Source: Leishmania infantum JPCM5 (taxonomy: Eukaryota > Euglenozoa > Kinetoplastea > Trypanosomatida > Trypanosomatidae). Taken from it: a DNA stretch of 64,000 nt. A model generated the notes under the pieces. That model worked only from the letters and a program-made list of their open reading frames with translations. It was not told the origin of the DNA and did not search any database. Of this stretch, positions 49,073 to 60,910 are shown piece by piece. The stretch is taken from positions 186,001 through 250,000 of the forward strand of contig NC_009392.2 in NCBI RefSeq assembly GCF_000002875.2, read 5' to 3'. The first letter of the stretch is position 1. The number at the start of each line of letters is the position of its first letter. The translations under genes and the position numbers were made by a program.

Positions 49073-50879
49073 CACGGGCATATTTTTTTTTGCTTGTTGT
49101 TTGCCCCCACCGAAAAGCAAGCGACACACACACATACACACTTTCTTCCTTTCTTTTTTTTTTGCTTCCTCGCGTGTGCAAGCACGCATTTTTTTTATTA
49201 GGCTCTTGTGCTTTTTTATTCATTCTCTCAGACCCCCCCCCCTCCATTCACAACCCTCGCATCCGGCAAGTGCACACATGTGTGTAGCCGTTCTCGAAGT
49301 TGTGCTTGCCCCCGCCTCCCGGCCTCCCTCATAACGGACCTGCGCACGAGAGCTATACGGCATATTCGCAGCGGATAGAGTTTTCTTAGTTGCTCTTTGG
49401 GCCGTGACGGTGCTGCTGGTGCTGGTGTAGTTGCGCTCGTGTTCCTCACGGGATGATCTGTGCGTGCACCGATAGGTGGACTGCGCCGGCGAGCGCCTTG
49501 GTTGCTTTCCTTATACAACTACATATGTATGGGGAGAGAGATGTATGTATGTGTGCATGTATGTAATTTCGTTATACGTATGTCTGTACTTTTTTCTTGT
49601 TATTCTTCTGATGGCCGTGTGGCGTTGTTGCTCGTCCTCCGTTGTGTGTTGTTGTTCTTTCAGCTTCGTCGTCGCCGGCTGTCTGGACGGGGTGAAAGGG
49701 AGGGAAAGCGGCGTCTGTCGCCGCGTCTGTGCGCATGCGTAGATATGATCTGTTTCGTTTTTGTGGCCCCCTCCCTCTGTCGTTCGATGGCGATGGGGCG
49801 CTGCACGCATGTGTTCTGCCTTTCACGATCGTTGATCGCATCCCTCTGCCGTTTTGGGCGCACCACACGTTCTCGCGGTCCTCTCGTCCTTCCACATGTA
49901 TGTGCATCCTTCTTTCTATTTTTTTTTCGGCGGTTGCTGCTGCGTGCTTCTACAATGCCATCGCGCCACCGTTCCCGCGGTGCGCGTCGACTCGGTGTGT
50001 CAGAGCAGTTGGTATGTGGCGAGAGTTATACGGCGGCTTTGAGGGAAGGTGAAGGGGCTGCCTCTACCAGCCGTCGACGTACTGTGCGGTGGAGGTGCCC
50101 GCAACCCTCCCGCGTTTGGCACGGAAAGGAAGACGCAAGGTCGATAAATAACAAGAAAAGATGCCAAATCGCTCCTCTTCGTCTGTGCAGGCGCGTGGTT
50201 GCTTGTGGTCTTTGCATGCGCACATACGTAGGGCTGCTTGCGTGTGTGTCTGTGTCTGTCATGACGGATGATGTCCAGAAAGGACAAGGCGCAAGTGTTC
50301 ACGAGTTCTCAGATTTCTTCGGCACTCATCACGCGATCAGGCCCCCGAGTAAAGACGCAACATCTCCATCACACGTTATAAAGCACACACACACACACAC
50401 ACGTCGTAAGCGGCCATGCAGGTGCCAAGCAGACACGTATCGCGTGTGTGGAACGCAGGTGCTTATTCGTGGGCACACACGAACGTGTTGCGCGCGCATC
50501 GTTTCCTGTTTGCCGGAACACGGCGGATGCAGTGGACCTATCCGGCTTGGCGTTGACGCATACCATTCCACGGCACGCGAGACAGGCGGTGTCGAAGGCA
50601 TCGTCTCTCGTGTCCCGCTCCTCTCCTGCAACACCTCCTCCTCCCTTCCCCTCGGAAGCTGCGGCATGTGAGTTCTTGTGTCGCGTGCTCTATACAGCTC
50701 AGCTTTATTGGTATGGCAGATCGCAGAAGTTCGGCAAACGCTCATACTCACACGCACGGACTGAAAGCCCCGACCCCCCACCACCACCACCACCACCACC
50801 AACTCCATCCCTTACGCGCGGACATATATAGATAGAGACCGACTCGCATTGCATCACCCGCATCCTCTGCGACCACAAG
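49073..50879 (+). other. Intergenic region (1.8 kb), no gene seen
   Basis: T- and GT-rich sequence to about 49980, then more balanced sequence with a (CA)n run at 50387-50402 and a (CCA)n run at about 50777-50800. An AG lies immediately before the next ATG, in CACAAG-ATG. Confidence 0.55.
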
Positions 50880-52430
50880 ATGGTGGATGCGCACCGTGCG
50901 GGCAATGCTGCACGAGCTCGTCGTCAACGGATCGTGGAGCGCCAGCGTGCGCCGCCGCTGACCGTGTCGGCCACGTCGCCGCTCACCGAATCCCTCACAA
51001 TTCTCTCCTATGTCATCGTCTTTTCTCTCTACTTTGCCGGGTTCGCCGTTATGGTGCTCGCCGTGGTGCACCGTCGGCGTGCGGTGCGACGTGGCCGCAC
51101 GCAGAGAAAGCAGCTATCCCCTCCGCCGGCCTTCCTCATAGCAGCAAACAGCGAGGAAGCGTGCGCTATGACGGGCATGATGAGTAATGCATCGCCGGCG
51201 CGGGCTGAGGAAACCTCGAAAGCCACTCCTACAGCCGCTCGGGGAAGCCTGCAGATGAGCGATGTGACAGTGTACCGCCTCAGGAAGCTGCAGAACTGCG
51301 TGGAGAGCGACCAGGATGACGGGGAGCAAAACGCGCAGGGCGTACGCGGCGAAACCGCCACAGCAGAGGCGGTTTCAGTGTTGGGCAGGACACCGCTGCG
51401 GTTATGCGCGCACCGGTGTGGCGAGACAAGCAGCGGCGGCAGCAGCAGTGCGGACACAAAAAGAAGGCTCTCCGACTCCGTAGACAACACGGCCTTAGCG
51501 GCGCTGAAGATGTCGGCTGTGGCCAAGTTGCTTCCGCTGGGGGATCAGGAGCTGACTGCCGCCGCTGACGAGAAGAGTGACATGTCGTTGACGCGCAAAA
51601 TGAAAGCCGACCCGGTGCGCGCCATGAGATCTCTCTCGCTGTCCCCTGCCGCGTCCTGGCGCCCGTGTGCGGCCAGCGATGCATGTGCAACAGTTCAAGC
51701 TCCTCGTCGCCATCGTGGTGGTCACCGTCGTCGGGAGCGCTGCTCTGACGGCCGCGGAAGCTGCGGTGATGTAACCGCCATCACCGCAGCGGCTCATGTC
51801 GCCGATACGGCAACCTGGTTCGCTCCATCGTCTGGGTCGTCGACGTCTCTCTCCTCAGAGTCGTCATCCGCATCAACGACAGGCAACGGAGCCGCCGCCA
51901 ACACCGCCACAGCAGCAGTAGCGGCGAAGACGCGTCCGTCAACTTCTCCCGTGCTCGTGACTTACGTGCCGCTGTGTCAAGTTCGCTCCAGCCCTACCCC
52001 CGTACTCCCAGGGTATCCGTCGATCCTAGACACGGGCCTTGAGTACGAAACGGATGCCGAAGTCGATGCAGCGGATGTGTTTGTTGCGGTGAAAGCGGCA
52101 CCGATGCCGCTGGATCCGCGCTCGCCGATGACGATGAACGCCGCCGACACCGCTGCTGCGGCCCCCGTCAACAGCCACGGATCCTCTGTACTGCTCGCGC
52201 TCGCCGATGCCGAGAGGGGCGTGAGCCGTGCGTCACAGCAGACGCCGGCAGATGACGCTAGCGGCATGCACTACCACGATATGAGACATCGCAATAGCAG
52301 TGACGATACCTACAACCACCCTCAGCGGCAAAAGTCGCGCCTGGTGCCGCTGCTTCCTTCTTTTTTCCCTGGATCGTCAGCTCCCCCTTCACCAGCAGCC
52401 CCGCCGCTGCGGTGCGAGCACACGGGGTAG
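50880..52430 (+). CDS. N-terminally TM-anchored hypothetical protein with long disordered tail
   Basis: No family recognised. The 516-residue product has a basic N terminus (ARARRQRIVERQR), then one hydrophobic helix (ILSYVIVFSLYFAGFAVMVL, about 41-60) flanked by HRRRAVRRGR. By the positive-inside rule both flanks are basic, so orientation is unclear. The rest, about 440 residues, is Ser/Ala/Thr-rich and probably disordered, with a more conserved-looking patch near TYVPLCQVRSSPTPVLPGYP (about 360-380). It sits between members of the three-gene membrane family but shares none of their motifs. The stop at 52428 is followed by coding-like sequence in shifted frames, so the ancestral protein may have been longer. 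The start is the first ATG after the (CCA)n leader. Confidence 0.72.
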   Translation: MVDAHRAGNAARARRQRIVERQRAPPLTVSATSPLTESLTILSYVIVFSLYFAGFAVMVLAVVHRRRAVRRGRTQRKQLSPPPAFLIAANSEEACAMTGMMSNASPARAEETSKATPTAARGSLQMSDVTVYRLRKLQNCVESDQDDGEQNAQGVRGETATAEAVSVLGRTPLRLCAHRCGETSSGGSSSADTKRRLSDSVDNTALAALKMSAVAKLLPLGDQELTAAADEKSDMSLTRKMKADPVRAMRSLSLSPAASWRPCAASDACATVQAPRRHRGGHRRRERCSDGRGSCGDVTAITAAAHVADTATWFAPSSGSSTSLSSESSSASTTGNGAAANTATAAVAAKTRPSTSPVLVTYVPLCQVRSSPTPVLPGYPSILDTGLEYETDAEVDAADVFVAVKAAPMPLDPRSPMTMNAADTAAAAPVNSHGSSVLLALADAERGVSRASQQTPADDASGMHYHDMRHRNSSDDTYNHPQRQKSRLVPLLPSFFPGSSAPPSPAAPPLRCEHTG

Positions 52431-53248
52431 TGCAGCGCCTCCCACGCCCTCCCTCCACTTTCATGGATGCCGTCGCCCTCGTCGTCTTGGGCCTCTGTGT
52501 CAGCGTTGGCGTCGATGCCGCCCTCCAACGTTCGTGCAAGCGACCACCCCCATTGCGCCTGCCTAGGGTGATTCGACAACCGAAGCGGCGAAGGGTGCTG
52601 CTCTCGTTATGCCTTGGGATGCTGAAGGAGCGAAACGCGCCATGCTTTGCAGCGGCTGCCGGATGCCGTCATCACTGGTGTGGCCCTATCCAGCAGCGAC
52701 CATACGGCGTGGTCCTCCCTCGTAGCGGTTGCACTAAACGCCGCGCGGCCGTCATGGCGTGTCTGTTACCGCGGATATGACGCTCTCAGCCCCGTGCAGG
52801 CAGTGCTGGCATGTATCGAGGGCGCGATCGTCGAGTGCGTCGTGTGTGGTGCCATCTGCGGGGGGAACATGAATCCGATGTCGTTCACCACATGACGCTC
52901 TCGCTTGCGTCGGAAGAGTCCGGCAGCGCCGATGCAGGAGCGGTGCAAGAGGTGCGATACAGCTCTTGCGCGTTCGATGTCCTTCGTTGCGGCAGCCTAG
53001 CTGAGTCGAACTCCACGAGAGCCGAGCGCGACTATCATATCCGCAGCGGCAATGAACGCGAAGAGGACGGCGGCTGCGAGCCGCCGTCCACGCAGATCCG
53101 TGCCTTTTCGGCAGTATTGTGCTCGATGGGCAGCGGCACCGCCACAACGCACAGTAACCACGCATGCACTGACTCGCTGAGGTGGAGGGTGGGCATCCCG
53201 TTGATGGTGTGCTCTTCGAAGAACCTGTCGTCGCATCCGCACACATGA
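52431..53248 (+). pseudogene. Possible decayed coding sequence with frame shifts
   Basis: Unlike typical spacers, this stretch has balanced composition without GT or CT tracts. Protein-like open frames hand over to each other: one at 52412-52780, one at 52647-52895 (including SSDHTAWSSLVAVALNAARP) and one at 52811-53248 (including MTLSLASEESGSADAGAV). It could be the broken 3' extension of the gene ending at 52430 or a separate dead gene. No homologue was recognised. Confidence 0.25.
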
Positions 53249-54228
53249 GCAGAGGAGCGCGCTTCGAGGGAGCTCCGCCTCCCATTCTCCGCGTAGCTGG
53301 GTCTCGTATCGCACCTCTCTCTCTCCCCCTACTAGCTGCCTCGGTGCAGTAATGCATGGAATCTTCCTTTGTGGTTGATGGTGGCTGACGGCCCCCTTTT
53401 CGTTGTTTTTGTTGGTTCCCCCTCCCCCTCCTTCGCTCTTTCCAGCCCGCCGTGTGTGCATACTCTAGAGTTCTCGATCTCTCCTCCTCGCGTGTCCCGA
53501 TGTTGACTAGGGGTGCGTGAGCACGCAAATTCCAATACCTGCCCACCCGTGCATGCGCTGAGGCAAATGTGGGTAGATATATCAGAAGTACGTGCATGAC
53601 CGCACGCACGCGTAGGCTGATCCGCCACCGCGTCGTGACGTCGCCATCTTCGTCTCCGTCAGTGTCACTGTAGATGCTGTTGGCTTCTTGGTTGCGGGGG
53701 ACTCAGAGGAAGGGGGTGAGTATAGACGGTATCGTTGGTCTGCTTGGGTACTTGCTGTCGGTGTGTATGCCCGGGTTGTCATCTCCTCCGTCTCTTTCTT
53801 CTTTTTGTTGTTGTTCGTCAGTGTCCAACTAAGCAGTAAATGTAAATACACATATATATGTCTTCAAAAGGGGTGTGGCGGCGGCCATGCTCGAGAACGA
53901 AAGTGATGGGCAGCCCCCTCCTCCCTCCCCCTTCGCTCTCCCCTTCCACACACACACGCTCTCTGCAGCTCCGTCGGCGTGGAGGAGGAGGGAGGGGTGG
54001 TCCTGGGGGACGGCGCACACGCTCGTCTATACATCGTACGCCTCTCTGCTCCCTGTCAACACCTCTCCACGCCTCCAGCTCTAAGATGTCGTTGTTGTTT
54101 TTGTTGTTGTTCGCAAGCAGTGCACACGCGCACGTCTTCCTTGCTCATTTTTTTTGGCTTGTTCGGGGCCCTTTCTTTACGGAACAGCAGAGGAAGGCGT
54201 ACCAGAGCGGGAAACGGCAGAGGAAGCC

Positions 54229-54262
<34 letters not shown>

Positions 54263-57200
54263 GATGTGGAGGTTGGAGAAGGTGCTTCTCGCGATGTTTT
54301 CTTTTTTTTTGTCTTTCCGTTGTAACGGTGGGGTATCGCGCGATAAGGCCTCATTTTCTCCTGTGTGTGTGTGTGTGTGTGTGTGTGTTTTGTGGACGTA
54401 TGAAGCACCTATGCTCCACCTTCTGGTTATTTGAGCATCCGTGCACGTCTTCTCCCTTTTATCCTTTACATGGGTCACCCTCTTCTAGGCAACCACGTCT
54501 ACCTCTTTGTCTCTCTCCTCTTCCTCCTTCTCCCTTCCACACAAGCACACGCTCACGATCGGAGGCGGCAAAAAAAAAAATAAAAGGGAAAACGAGTAAG
54601 ATGAGCTGACAACACAAACGTGATCTAAAACGCTTCCGCGATGGAACGAGTGAGCGATAGATGTTAGGTTCCATGTACATCTCTGTGTGTGTGTGTATGT
54701 GTATGTGCGCATCAACGCGAAGGGTGCCGCATACGCCCGCTCGCGCGCAAGCTCACTGCCGTCGATGCTCGACATGATGATTTGCCTTTGTGTTTTTGAG
54801 TTCTTGTTTTTGTTTTCACTTCCCTCCTTCCCTCTTGTCGCTCGTATTTTTGAAGGGTATATGTGTGCTCCGTCCTCCCGGCGTTTCGCTACTGTAATCA
54901 CCCATTCTGTGCCACCATCTTCTCACAGCACCACAGCAGCTTGCTGATCTCTATCTGTTTCGACCTTCCCCCCCCCTTCCATCTCGCCTTCGAGCACTGC
55001 TGCCGCGCCTCTTCTTCATTTTCCGCTTGTGGTTGCCCCGCTCTATCTTTTTTCCTGTGGGACGCTTGTGTGGGAGCGGAGGAAAGGGAAGGCCTGCTCG
55101 TTCTTCTCCGTGTCTTCTTCCCTCGCCCTCCCCCATACTCCGTATATCTGTGATTCTCCTTGATGTATAAAAGTATCAGCATGTGGTTGAGTGTGTGTGT
55201 GTGTGTGTGTGCTTGATTGACGTTGACGACCGCGTATTCGGATGCAGAGCTGACTTAGGACGCCGTGGAAAGGCAGTGGGGGTGCGAGGGGAGGCCCGCG
55301 TCTTTGTACTCACCACCACCTCCTCCTCTCCTCTTACGCTCAGTTTCGCTAGATACTTTCCGTCGTTTTTTTTTTCTGTCGTTGTTTGCGCGGTTGCACA
55401 CATACAGGTGCTCGCTCTCAGGTAACACGGAATGCCTCCACGTGACCTCCTTCTTCGTCCCTCCCCCAACACCAGCCCTTCCTCCTGCTCCTCTCCCGAA
55501 TCGCCGTACACCTTTTCATTTCGGGGGGGGGGGGCTTCTGTTTCTTTGCCTGCGCCTTATTGCTTGCTCAGCCAACTTACTGAGGTCCACCCAACTACCC
55601 ATCCCCGCACGCCCTTTCTCTTGGCTCTGCGTGTACTTCTAGCACTATATTTGCCCAGCCGACCCCGCCGCTCTCTCCATCCCTCCCACCGCCCTTCTCA
55701 CGCTTTCTTCCAGTTTCGTTCTCATACCCCCTCGACAGCTATACTTACTCTCACCCGTACACGCTCGACGCACACGCACACGCGAAACGATTATCCTCAT
55801 GGGCAGCGCAGAAGTGGCAGATATGCCACAAGAGGCAGATGTAGCCACCTGATCACTTCTCTCTCCTTTTCTTTTTTTTTCATGCGATCCTCCCCCCCCC
55901 GGTTACGTCTCTATTTTTTCCCTCTCGGTGTCTTCGACGTGCTTTTTCTTCCCTTTCCGAGGGAGGGAAGGGGGGCGCATCTCTGTGCCCATATCGGCGT
56001 GTCTGCGCATGCATGTATCGCTCAATGAACACGCATACACATGCATGTATGCATACACGTATGTTTCTCTGTCTACGGTTTACCGGTATTTGGTTATGAG
56101 CTGCTCTTTATTTGCGTGAGGAGGGGATTATGTGGAGCGGTGTGGACTTCTTTTTGTTTTTGTTGTTCTGCCGGGCCCGCAAAGTCTTTGCTGCGTCCAC
56201 CCCGGCCCCCTTCGCCATCAGCTCAGCGTTGACGCCTAGACGTGCGGTTGAGGCGACGGGTGGAGGGGCGGAGGAGGGGGTGCAGTGGTTTTTCTGTTGT
56301 TTTCTTTGGCGCTCACTCCTCCTTTTTTGTGTTTGTTCCGCGTGTACGTGGTATGTCCTCCTCTGCCGCTCATCGTCATGTGTCTATGTATGCCTGTCTT
56401 GCTCCCTCGCTATGGCGACATGACGTGCTGCTGTGACGTATCCGCTCGTATGTGCATCTCTCTTTCTCCACTTGGTGGCAAACCCTCAACTCTATATATA
56501 TATATGTGTGTGTGTGCGTGTGTGTGTGTGTGTGTGTGTGGTGTCAGGTTTTCGTTTTTCCTTCCACTCTCTCTCCCTCTTTCTCTCTCACTGCCCCTTC
56601 CCTCTCCCTTCCCGTCCCGCCTGCGTGGGTGTGCGTGTCCGTGAGCCGATTCCGACAGCCGCCGGCATCCTTCCCTTGCCCTCATCCGCGCAAGCACACA
56701 CACACACACGATGCAGAGGAAGCGATATCAAAGTGAACATGTTTGGGTGGAAAAGAAGACGCCAAGCCGAGCAGAGCACAAAAAAAAAAACAGGCTGGAG
56801 TTGTGTGTGTGTGTGTGTGCTTGCGCGGTGACACTCTCTCTCTCTTTGGTGTATATTCTCATTTTTTCATCTGTTATTTTTTTTTTGCCCCCCCCCGCCT
56901 CCGCTTTCCTCCTCTCCATCTTTCTCAACCCTCTCAACATCCTTCTTCTCCTTCTCCCATGCATACATAAACTCCGTGCGTGTGAGTTGTGCCTGAGTTT
57001 TGTTCTTGTTTCTATTCATATATTGGTCGTTGCCTGCTCGCGTATACCCCCTCCCTCCCTCCTCTCTCTCTCCGCATGTCGAAGCCGTTGGCAAGCGGCC
57101 CATCATACGTGTGTACCTCTCTCGCTTTTTGTGTATGTGGGGGGGGGGGGGGGGTATGGGGTATATATGCGCAGCGGAAGGAAAGAAGAGGTATGAGGAC

Positions 57201-57989
57201 TCGACTCCGCAGTGCAGCAGCAGAGGCGGTTTGGTGCGCGTGTTTGTCTTTGCAGCCAAGCATCTGTGTTATGGGGGAGAGGGGGTCGACTCTTGTCGCC
57301 CCTTCCTACCCCAGGTTCCCGGTGCGATCTGCCCTGCTTCGGTTCTATCGCCACTATGAACTTGCCCCTTCACGCCCAGCTGCAGAAAAGGCCGACGAGA
57401 GATGATAAAGCATGGAGACGAGGCAGGGGGGCAGGTGAGGTGGGGATGGAGCCCATAACCCGCGAAAACACAAGCAGCGCGCACGAGCGTGTTGGTCTTG
57501 TCTTCTCGCATGGTGCCACCCTTCTGCTCCCTTGAACGAAACAACAGCAAAGACAAAAATGTTGTTATACGAACCGTCGCGCACACATGCGCGTGGCTTT
57601 CCTGCTCCCTCCCTCTTTATCGATGTACGCCCTCCGCCCTCCTCCGTCCCCTTGCTTCCGCGCCCTCTCTTCCAGCATATTCGAGCACTAACGTGAAGCG
57701 GTGCTTCTCAGATGGCACACCACCCACCATCACCCACCACACCCATCGTCATCTTCTCGTTCTGCATGTGCCTGTGTATGTGTCGTCGCCTCTTTCACGT
57801 GTTTCTCTCTCTCTCTGCCACCTGCCTCTCCGTTCTTTCCGCCTCCACCAAGGTGCTCCATCAAGGGTGCAGCCGGTCTGTGAGGTGCTCGGTGGACTTG
57901 TCGAGCGCCTCTCTCTTGCGGCCGCGGCGACTCCCTCTTGCGTCGCCTCTTCCCTCTGTGTCTGTCTGCCTTTGTCGTCCATAAGAGTC
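53249..57989 (+). other. Long intergenic region (4.7 kb), no gene seen
   Basis: Repeated (GT)n tracts at 54232-54260, 54362-54388, 55190-55211 and 56497-56540, poly-G of 16 at 57139-57154, T and CT tracts throughout. Open frames are short and low-complexity. A very long 3' UTR plus the next leader is the simplest reading. Confidence 0.55.
54232..54260. repeat. (GT)n microsatellite
   Basis: About 14 uninterrupted GT units; a second similar tract lies about 100 bases downstream at 54362-54388. Confidence 0.9.
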
Positions 57990-58421
57990 ATGGAAGCGGG
58001 TCACGGATGCGGGGCAGCGCGGCAGCCGAAGCGGCTCCTCACCGCGCTCTTCGTTGCAGCGGCGCTCCTGGCGGCTTTTGGCGGCGCGCTGCTCGTCGCC
58101 CAGGCGGAAGTCGAGACACCCGAGCCGACGCCGTACGTTCGTCGCACCTACGAGGTGAAGGTGCCCTTCTTTACGCAGTACTGGTGGGTTGGCTTCATCA
58201 TCATGATCCTTGTCCTCCTGCTGGTTGTCATGGTGCTGTACGCCGCGGTGCAGCACCACTTCAAGCACTCAGAGCAGCTCCGTCGCAGGAAGGAAATCGA
58301 GATGAGTCGAATGCACATCGAGAGCGGCAGCGGTGATGACGATGCAAGGAGCCAGGGTGCGGGCCAGTACAGCCGAAGCGGGCGGTCGTCGTACAGCAAC
58401 CCGCTGCGCACTCCTCTCTGA
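57990..58421 (+). CDS. Small signal-TM-tail membrane protein, paralogue 3 of 3 (short form)
   Basis: A 143-residue protein with a signal or anchor segment (LLTALFVAAALLAAFGGALL, 16-35), an exoplasmic stretch of only about 25 residues and a TM helix (WWVGFIIMILVLLLVVMVLY, about 65-84). The juxtamembrane block QHHFKHSEQLRRRKEIE is comparable with HHFEYAEQRKAKK of paralogue 2. VPFFTQYWW before the TM parallels FFDAHWY, and the C-terminal SNPLRTPL parallels NPLQ. It lacks the KVV-GFFxLD block of the other two. The start at 57990 follows an AG within five bases and a pyrimidine tract. The family assignment rests on motif order; overall identity is low. Function is unknown. Confidence 0.75.
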   Translation: MEAGHGCGAARQPKRLLTALFVAAALLAAFGGALLVAQAEVETPEPTPYVRRTYEVKVPFFTQYWWVGFIIMILVLLLVVMVLYAAVQHHFKHSEQLRRRKEIEMSRMHIESGSGDDDARSQGAGQYSRSGRSSYSNPLRTPL

Positions 58422-59556
58422 GATTCGTGGAAAGCACTAAGAGGGAAAATGAAAAGGAGGGAGGCCACAAAGGCGATGGCACCATGGCGCCTTCTCGCAC
58501 ACGGAGTAGCGACGTCTTGGCGTCACTCGTGCGGCCTTTGCCTTCTGCGTTAGGAGATGGAATCGGCCAAGATGAACAGCGCGAACCCATCGAAGACTAA
58601 ACGAGAGATGCATTGGGGCGGTGGTGAAGAGGGAATGCCGCGCACCAAGGGGTCCGTAGGGGGGGGGGCGCCACGACCGTGGGTGTATGTGTGTACGTGT
58701 GCATCGAAGACAAGATCGTCCCTCTCCCTCTTTCTCTGCTTTCGTGAGTGTGTGTATGCGTGTTTAGTGAGCACACATACACACGCACGCACGCAGTACA
58801 GAGAGTCCCTCAGACGATGAGGCGCTTTTCCTGTGTCGCAGGTTCTCGCCTTTTTCGCTTATACTTTATCATCATCGTGTATACTGCTGCTGCTGTTTTT
58901 TTTTTTTTCGTGGGCTTTCGCTTTTCGTTTCTGAATACTGCGTCTTGATTCTTCGCACAAAATGAGCGCACCCCCACCCTCTCCTTCACCCTCCACTGGC
59001 CAATTTGGAGGGGTTCCGCTGTCCCTGTGTGCGCAGTCATGCGCCGGAATGCGCCCGCTTGGCCAAGCCCACGCACGCAGCGAAACGCATCCGAGTATAC
59101 CGCCCACTCGTCATCTGCAGACGTTCTCTGCTACAAGGGGGGGGGGGCTGACGTATCCTTCTGTTTTGGCAGGGAGGGGTTGCTCGCACGCTGCGGCGTC
59201 TCTGTAGCGGCGCTGATTGGTGGGCGGAAGGGGGGGTGTAGCCGTGCTGTTGGATTCGATGTACTTGTGCTGATGCGGGCGGGCATGGGGCACTAAAACG
59301 TTTGTTTTATATGATGGCTGCTTTGATCGTAGCGCGCATGCACATGGAGACACACCGTCGGACGCGTACATGCAACGACGATAAAAAATGACGTGGGCTG
59401 GAGAGCAGCGCCAACAACACCCGAAAAGAGAGGAAGAGGGATAAAGAGACGAGCATCATCGTCAGAACGCTCATCACCGCCCTCCCTCCCTCCCGCAGTC
59501 GGTCCCTTTTCATTTTCTTCATCGCCTCACTGTTGCGAGCGGGTGTGTGCGTGTCC

Positions 59557-59722
59557 ACGGCTGCATTGCACCGCGCCGGTGGGAGCCTGTGGCAGGGCCA
59601 GGGGGGGGGAAGGGTGGAAGGGGGGGTAGAGGAGCTCATGCTGGTTAACGGCCGATAAAATGGGGGGGGGGGGCAGGTGGAATCCAAAAAAAAAGGAGCA
59701 AAGCAGCCAAGAGACGTCCTCC
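59557..59722 (+). repeat. Dispersed repeat, copy C
   Basis: Core at 59578-59601 differs from copies A and B at two of 24 bases. GGCTGCATTGCACC precedes it as in copy A and a GT-rich run lies before that. After the core come GTAGAGGAG (shared with A), GCTCATG, AAAATGGG, GGAATCC with a run of nine A, and CGTCCTCCG (shared with B). The A run near 59686-59694 could be a remnant retroposon tail. Confidence 0.78.
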
Positions 59723-60279
59723 GCGCGTGTGCTCCCTCTCGGTACGTATTTGGTCGCCGCGTCCCATCAGAGGACACCCTCACGCCTTTTTGTTTCCTTA
59801 GCCGTGCTTGTGCATCTCCGTTATGTATATACCCGCGTGTGAGCCCCCGCACACGTGTGTATGTGTGTGTGTGTGTGTGTCATGGCAAGGAACGAAACTC
59901 ATGTGTATATCGCCTGCACGCACGACGCACACACCTATGCTGGCAAGGGTTCGGGGTCTCGATGCACGGGTGGCAGTGCGCCTTTGAGGTGACTGAAGAC
60001 AAACACCCTCCCCCTTCTCCCCTCCATCATCTGTATCTCTTAACTTTCGTGCTGTCGCCGGGCGGGGGCCCACTCGTGGTCCGATGGTTTTGGCATCAAC
60101 GCGGTACCGACGGGAGAGTGATGAGCACTGCAGAGAACAAGACAAGACTAAAAGTGAGTCGGGACGCTCGCGCGCGTGTGTGTGTCTCTCTCTTCATGAT
60201 GCACGCCGCTGTCGAGCAAAGCCCGATCTCCTCCGCAATCCTGTGGCGAGCACAGCACGCAGCGCGCGAAACTGAAAAA

Positions 60280-60299
60280 TATCTATCTATAGATAGATA
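60280..60299. repeat. Perfect 20-bp GATA/TATC palindrome
   Basis: Four-base TATC units run into GATA units, giving a self-complementary 20-mer with further GATA units to the right. Confidence 0.85.
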
Positions 60300-60876
60300 G
60301 ATATATGACACTGTTGCCTCTACACCATCTTTAACTGACTCCCTCTTCCCTCCTTTCCCTCTTGCTCTCTCTCTCTCACATGCTTCATCGACGGCATTGT
60401 ACATCCCCGCCCGCTCCCCTCCCCCCCCCACTCCTCGCCTCTCACCTCCCTCTCTCTTCTCTGTGTTTGTTTCACGCACACGCATGGTCCATTTCTCATT
60501 TTTTATTCTTTTCGCCGTTCTCTTCGCTGTTCCGCGAGCGCACAAGTACGTGTCTCGCGTGTGACGTTATCCTTTCTTCGTCTGTTGCCGTTGCGTGGAA
60601 GCTACCTTCCCTCATCTCCCCTCCCTTCCCCTCCCCTCTTCCGCGAGAAAGGAAAGGATACGCACGCCGACACGAGGCGAAAGGGCAAGAAAAACGGCAT
60701 TCAAGTATAGTCGAGCCAACGAACAACAACACAGAAACCCGAAGAAACGAAACAATACTCTCTCACACACACACAAACATCCATACGTATATAGTGGCGG
60801 CCAACGCACATAGAACATCACACACGATCGCACACCCGCGCGCGCGCGCTCTCTATTTGTGTGTCCGTGCGTGCGT

Positions 60877-60910
<34 letters not shown>

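Noticed and set aside
54232..54388. Paired (GT)n tracts as a CRISPR-like array
   Set aside because: They are simple dinucleotide microsatellites without unique spacers, and the genome is eukaryotic.
45130..58421. Three small membrane genes as amastins
   Set aside because: Amastins have four transmembrane helices and a conserved extracellular signature. These have a signal segment plus one TM and lack the signature.
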